A stretch of DNA of 35,387 nucleotides. Source: Kiritimatiellia bacterium. Lineage in GTDB: Bacteria; Verrucomicrobiota; Kiritimatiellia; RFP12; UBA1067. Below are positions 32,821 to 35,387 of this stretch, in pieces. Made by a program: the position numbers and the translations under genes. Position 1 is the stretch's first letter. Every line of letters begins with the position of its first letter. The DNA is taken from assembly GCA_017628025.1 (NCBI GenBank), contig JAGBZX010000026.1, positions 1-35,387 on the forward strand, given 5' to 3'. The notes under the pieces were generated by a model. The model saw only the letters and a program-made list of their open reading frames with translations. It ran no database searches and was not told the origin of the DNA.

Positions 32821-33347
32821 GTGCTGATGTAGAATTTGATTATTGGTATGCGGTGAAAAAAACGCGAGTTTTACTTTCTCCACGCAAGCACTTAGAGACA
32901 TTTGGCAATACTCTTGTTCAGTATCATTTAATTTCTGAATTAGATGATTATCCTGGCAAGGTGCGTGTCCGAGAGGGTAAACTTGAAGCATGTAAGCCAT
33001 TGGTAATAACGCCTAATTTTTCTGAAATCGAAACAGAAGGCTTTGGTGAAGAAGCTAAGGCATATTTAGAACACCTTAAGCAGCATGAACCAAAATTGAA
33101 GATTTTGCGATATGGTTATCGGCTTAAAAGTGACAACTTTACAGAAAGCATAGTGACTGATTCCTTGCTTAATGTAACAGAACGAGTCCTAGCGCAAGTT
33201 AAAGAATCTAACGATCCTTTTTCGGCAGTATTGCAAGGAGTTGACGAGCCGTGGGATATCGCTTTGGTTGAGCTTTGGCGTCGAGAAGTAGAAACGAGCG
33301 CACAATCTAATATTGAAGATTTGCAGCGTGGAGGCAAATTGTTTTAA
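32817..33347 (+). CDS. Conserved hypothetical protein
   Basis: 176 residues, no known domain recognised. The sequence is polar and soluble, with blocks FDYWYAVKKTRVL, LETFGNTLVQYHLISEL, KVRVREGKLEACKPLVITP and, near the end, VDEPWDIALVELWRREVE. From memory (not searched) I associate this layout with a conserved uncharacterised family in Verrucomicrobiota, which supports the taxonomic guess. The start is GTG 32817, overlapping the HAD gene stop, with an aaggag SD at 32802-32807. It is followed by parA after 16 bases, so it could be a partner of ParA or simply co-transcribed. Confidence 0.8.
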   Translation: MSADVEFDYWYAVKKTRVLLSPRKHLETFGNTLVQYHLISELDDYPGKVRVREGKLEACKPLVITPNFSEIETEGFGEEAKAYLEHLKQHEPKLKILRYGYRLKSDNFTESIVTDSLLNVTERVLAQVKESNDPFSAVLQGVDEPWDIALVELWRREVETSAQSNIEDLQRGGKLF

Positions 33348-33363
33348 ATAATGGGGGCAAAAG

Positions 33364-34242
33364 ATGAAGCAGACTAAAATAATTGCGATAGCAAATCAAA
33401 AGGGTGGTGTAGGTAAGACCACGACAGTTGTTAATCTTGCAGCTGCTTTATCAGCGCGTAAGCGTTCTGTTCTTGTTGTAGATTTAGATCCTCAAGCTCA
33501 TGCAACATTAGCCTTAGGGCTTGAAAAACAAGAAGGCGAGTCTATATATCCAGTTTTCTTTGGGATTAAAGAAATTGGAGATGTAATACAGCCAACGAAG
33601 TGGGCAAACCTTAATGTAATTCCTTCCGAGATTGATTTAGCAGGAGCTGAAGTAGAACTTTCAACGCGTTCAGATTGGCAATTTGCAGTTAAGAATGCCC
33701 TAGGCCCTGTCAAAGAGTCAGGTGCATTTGATTACATTATTCTTGATTGTCCGCCGTCCTTAGGTATCGTAATGACAGCAGCATTAGTAGCGACTGATTC
33801 TGTCCTTATACCGATTCAGGCAGAATTTCTTGCCATGGATGGTTTAGCGCTAATAGATAGATCGATAGAAAATGTTCGTAAAACTCTTAATCCTTTGCTT
33901 GAACTAGGAGGAATTGTCTTTACGATGGTCAATTCACAGGCCAGACTTACTCAGGATGTGATGAATGAGGTTCGTACGCATTTTGGAGATAAGGTTTACG
34001 AGACTACTATTCCAAGAAATATTCGTGTTTCAGAGGCTCCATCAATGGGCGTACCAGTTGTCTTTTTTGATCCGCGTTCAAAGGGCGCAGAAAGTTATAA
34101 AGCGTTCGCTTGGGAGTTTATGGCTAGAAATCCAACGCGTATAACTCATGAAGTACAGCGTGATAATACCGTGCCACCCGCGCAATCTGCCGACGCTCAA
34201 CAAGGCGCTAGCGTCGTTGAAGGAAGCGGCGAAGGGGCTTGA
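33364..34242 (+). CDS. parA: ParA/Soj-family ATPase with an extended out-of-frame tail
   Basis: 292 residues. ParA ATPases drive chromosome or plasmid partition, or position other cargo. The deviant Walker A KGGVGKTT (13-20), VVDLDPQAHAT and IILDCPPSLG are all present, as are the VNSQARLTQDV and RNIRVSEAPSMGVP blocks of the chromosomal Soj type. The usual domain ends near residue 260 (YKAFAWEFMAR). The last about 30 residues (QSADAQQGASVV and onward, Gly/Ala/Ser-rich) come from reading the start of the next gene in another frame, so the original stop seems to have been lost. parB, which normally follows chromosomal parA, is not there. No parS-like 16-mer was seen. Confidence 0.92.
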   Translation: MKQTKIIAIANQKGGVGKTTTVVNLAAALSARKRSVLVVDLDPQAHATLALGLEKQEGESIYPVFFGIKEIGDVIQPTKWANLNVIPSEIDLAGAEVELSTRSDWQFAVKNALGPVKESGAFDYIILDCPPSLGIVMTAALVATDSVLIPIQAEFLAMDGLALIDRSIENVRKTLNPLLELGGIVFTMVNSQARLTQDVMNEVRTHFGDKVYETTIPRNIRVSEAPSMGVPVVFFDPRSKGAESYKAFAWEFMARNPTRITHEVQRDNTVPPAQSADAQQGASVVEGSGEGA

Positions 34243-35050
34243 CGAAGGCGAGTTTATAATCGTTCACGATAACGATACGCGCGGCTTATCATGGGCGCGC
34301 AATCGTGGGTTAGATCGTGCAAAGGGCGATTATTTGTTTTTTGTTGACGCCGACGATGTAGTAGAAGATAATTTTCTTTCTTTGTTATTATCTGTTGTAG
34401 AGTCAACAGGGGCTGATTTTGTTATTTCGTCGCTAAGTGTAAGTCCACTTAAACGAGAGTATAATTTAGAAGGAGATGAGATTAAAAGGGTGATGCTGCC
34501 TGCCTTTTTTGGATATTCCTATGAAGATGTTCTGCGTTGGTATCGAGGTGGTAGTGTAGATGCTAATAGAGAGTTTGGTAGTGTTTGTAGATGTGTTTTT
34601 AAGCGTGATTTTATAGAGAAATACGCTATAAGATTCGATGAGAATCTCCATCTTTATGAAGATGCTCCTTTTATGGCTGAATGTTCGTTATATGCTTCTA
34701 AAATATCTTCTATAAATAAGATTCTGTATAACTACGAGCCAAATGATTTAGGATTAATGAGAACGTCATTGAAGAGTGAAAAATATTACAAGTACAAGGG
34801 GGAGGCTCTCTTAAATAGACTCGCATTAGCTTCTAAGTATGGACGTGATGGAATTCTTGATCACTTTAGAGCAAGTGCTGTATTTTCTTTTTTGGAACTT
34901 TTTAGGGGAAGTTCTTACTGGCGGGAATATTTGAAAAATGATTTTGTTAGAGAGTCGATTCTAAATTTTCCTCTTTCAATCCGCAGACCCTTTATTGCGA
35001 TGGCTGTATTTTTTGCTAAGGTATTAATTAAGTTGTACATAAAAAGGTAA
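34148..35050 (+). CDS. GT2-family glycosyltransferase with shortened nucleotide-binding region
   Basis: 300 residues. The N-terminus KYSVIIPCHPRNLPTLNKALASL is the first strand and helix of GT-A enzymes of family 2, so ATG 34148 is a real start despite lying 95 bases inside parA. EFIIVHDNDTRGLSWARNRG follows almost at once, whereas typical members have about 25-35 more residues between EIIIVDDGS and GLSxARNxG. The DxD motif is VDADD (66-70), and FDENLHLYEDAPFMAEC is the acceptor-side ED motif. The tail has a hydrophobic basic segment (FIAMAVFFAKVLIKLYIKR). The first about 160 bases look GC-richer than the rest. It may be a damaged or recombined gene; activity is uncertain. Confidence 0.8.
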   Translation: MKYSVIIPCHPRNLPTLNKALASLKEAAKGLDEGEFIIVHDNDTRGLSWARNRGLDRAKGDYLFFVDADDVVEDNFLSLLLSVVESTGADFVISSLSVSPLKREYNLEGDEIKRVMLPAFFGYSYEDVLRWYRGGSVDANREFGSVCRCVFKRDFIEKYAIRFDENLHLYEDAPFMAECSLYASKISSINKILYNYEPNDLGLMRTSLKSEKYYKYKGEALLNRLALASKYGRDGILDHFRASAVFSFLELFRGSSYWREYLKNDFVRESILNFPLSIRRPFIAMAVFFAKVLIKLYIKR

Positions 35051-35068
35051 GTATTCAACTACCCTCAA

Positions 35069-35145
35069 GATCAAGGCAGACAAAATCAACGCAGACTAAA
35101 CAACGCAGACAAGATCAAGGCAGCCTAAATCAAGACAGCCTAAAT
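35069..35145 (+). repeat. Degenerate short tandem repeat, about 16-base unit
   Basis: About five imperfect copies of a unit like atcaaggcagactaaa occur: gatcaaggcagacaaa, atcaacgcagactaaa, caacgcagacaa (short), gatcaaggcagcctaa and atcaagacagcctaaa. It lies in the gene-free stretch 35051-35286, starting 18 bases after the glycosyltransferase stop. The rest of that stretch is AT-rich with no hairpin terminator seen. Confidence 0.65.
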
Positions 35146-35247
35146 ATCCACTTTAGATAGCTAAAAGAACATAGATAACTATACAATCTATACAAAAACC
35201 CTTCCTAAATATATATTAGTAATCTGTTATTCCTCTCAAGATTTTCC

Positions 35248-35276
35248 CGCACATAATTCTCATTTTATGATATAAT
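35248..35276 (+). promoter_or_regulatory. Probable promoter before the last gene
   Basis: CGCACA (35248-35253), 17 bases, TATAAT (35271-35276), with the 14-base block 35265-35278 identical to the one before ileS. The predicted transcript starts only a few bases before ATG 35287, so the message may be nearly leaderless. Confidence 0.6.
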
Positions 35277-35286
35277 ACGTCTTGAG

Positions 35287-35387
35287 ATGGCAAGAAAGAA
35301 GTATACTCATTCTCCTTATTGGAGGGCTAAGAAGTCCACACTTAAGCGTTCGTACGTTACGGATGCTTTAAAGTATTTTGGGCTTTA
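35287..35387 (+). CDS. 5' end of an unidentified gene
   Basis: ATG 35287 opens a frame that runs off the window after 33 codons. The start, MARKKYTHSPYWRAKKST, is basic and shows no family signature I recognise. A strong promoter block and a -10 box 10 bases upstream support a real start. No good SD precedes the ATG. A membrane-associated or nucleic-acid-binding protein would fit the basic N-terminus, but nothing more can be said. Confidence 0.55.
   Translation, partial: MARKKYTHSPYWRAKKSTLKRSYVTDALKYFGL

Noticed and set aside
33364-34242. Chromosomal parAB/parS origin-proximal locus
   Set aside because: No parB follows and no parS-like 16-base palindrome was seen, so origin proximity cannot be claimed.

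Overview
The window is a moderately AT-rich, gene-dense bacterial chromosome segment. It reads as an anaerobic, Gram-negative-type member of the PVC group, most likely Verrucomicrobiota/Kiritimatiellota. This is inference: no rRNA or marker tree is available. The supporting signs are GTP-type PEP carboxykinase, an [FeFe]-hydrogenase maturase (HydE), apolipoprotein N-acyltransferase (so lipoproteins and an outer membrane), a eukaryote/archaeal-like (type 2) isoleucyl-tRNA synthetase, a ceramidase-family hydrolase, and long membrane-TPR proteins. There are no rRNA or tRNA genes, insertion sequences, CRISPR arrays or prophage genes that I can see. I saw no gene-free stretch longer than about 300 bases. 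The largest are the metY/rpoD divergent region (about 237 b) and the stretch before the last gene (about 236 b).

Layout. (1) 1-4519, plus strand: the 3' part of pckG, then hydE, an unusual D-Ala-D-Ala carboxypeptidase-like gene, and a GAF/AAA+/Fis sigma-54-type activator. (2) 12181-4525, minus strand: a tightly packed five-gene run, metY, membrane-TPR protein, WP-repeat protein, UbiA-type prenyltransferase (DPPR-synthase-like) and folC, with 4-base or 11-base overlaps between the last four. (3) 12419-22501, plus strand: rpoD, a membrane-tethered RRM protein, a DJ-1 protein, a GT4 glycosyltransferase, then a translationally coupled ceramidase-like / SLC1-type symporter / aminotransferase / RraA-like aldolase cassette, followed by pgpA and trmB. 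(4) 22584-34242, plus strand: ileS (type 2), an SGNH/DUF4886 protein, lysA, a U32 peptidase, lnt, a YchJ/SEC-C protein, a HAD phosphatase, a conserved hypothetical and a ParA ATPase, nearly all overlapping or abutting. (5) 34148-35387: a GT2 glycosyltransferase whose start lies inside parA, a short degenerate tandem repeat, a promoter-like block and the first 33 codons of an unidentified gene.

The most unusual item is the gene at 1990-2937. Its penicillin-binding-protein motifs occur in the order KTG-like, SxxK, SxN instead of SxxK, SxN, KTG. The half that normally follows SxN has become the N-terminus behind a new signal peptide. This looks like a natural circular permutation of a DacA-type serine peptidase. 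Other points worth attention: twin perfect hairpins at the pckG/hydE junction; a protein built from about 15 WP/FP repeats; a membrane-anchored RRM protein beside rpoD; an SLC1-type transporter with altered cation- and substrate-binding motifs; two promoters sharing a 14-base -10 block and a CGCACA element at the same 17-base spacing; and a parA gene that reads 95 bases into a glycosyltransferase lacking part of its nucleotide-binding region.

All assignments come from reading motifs by eye. No database search or structure prediction was run.
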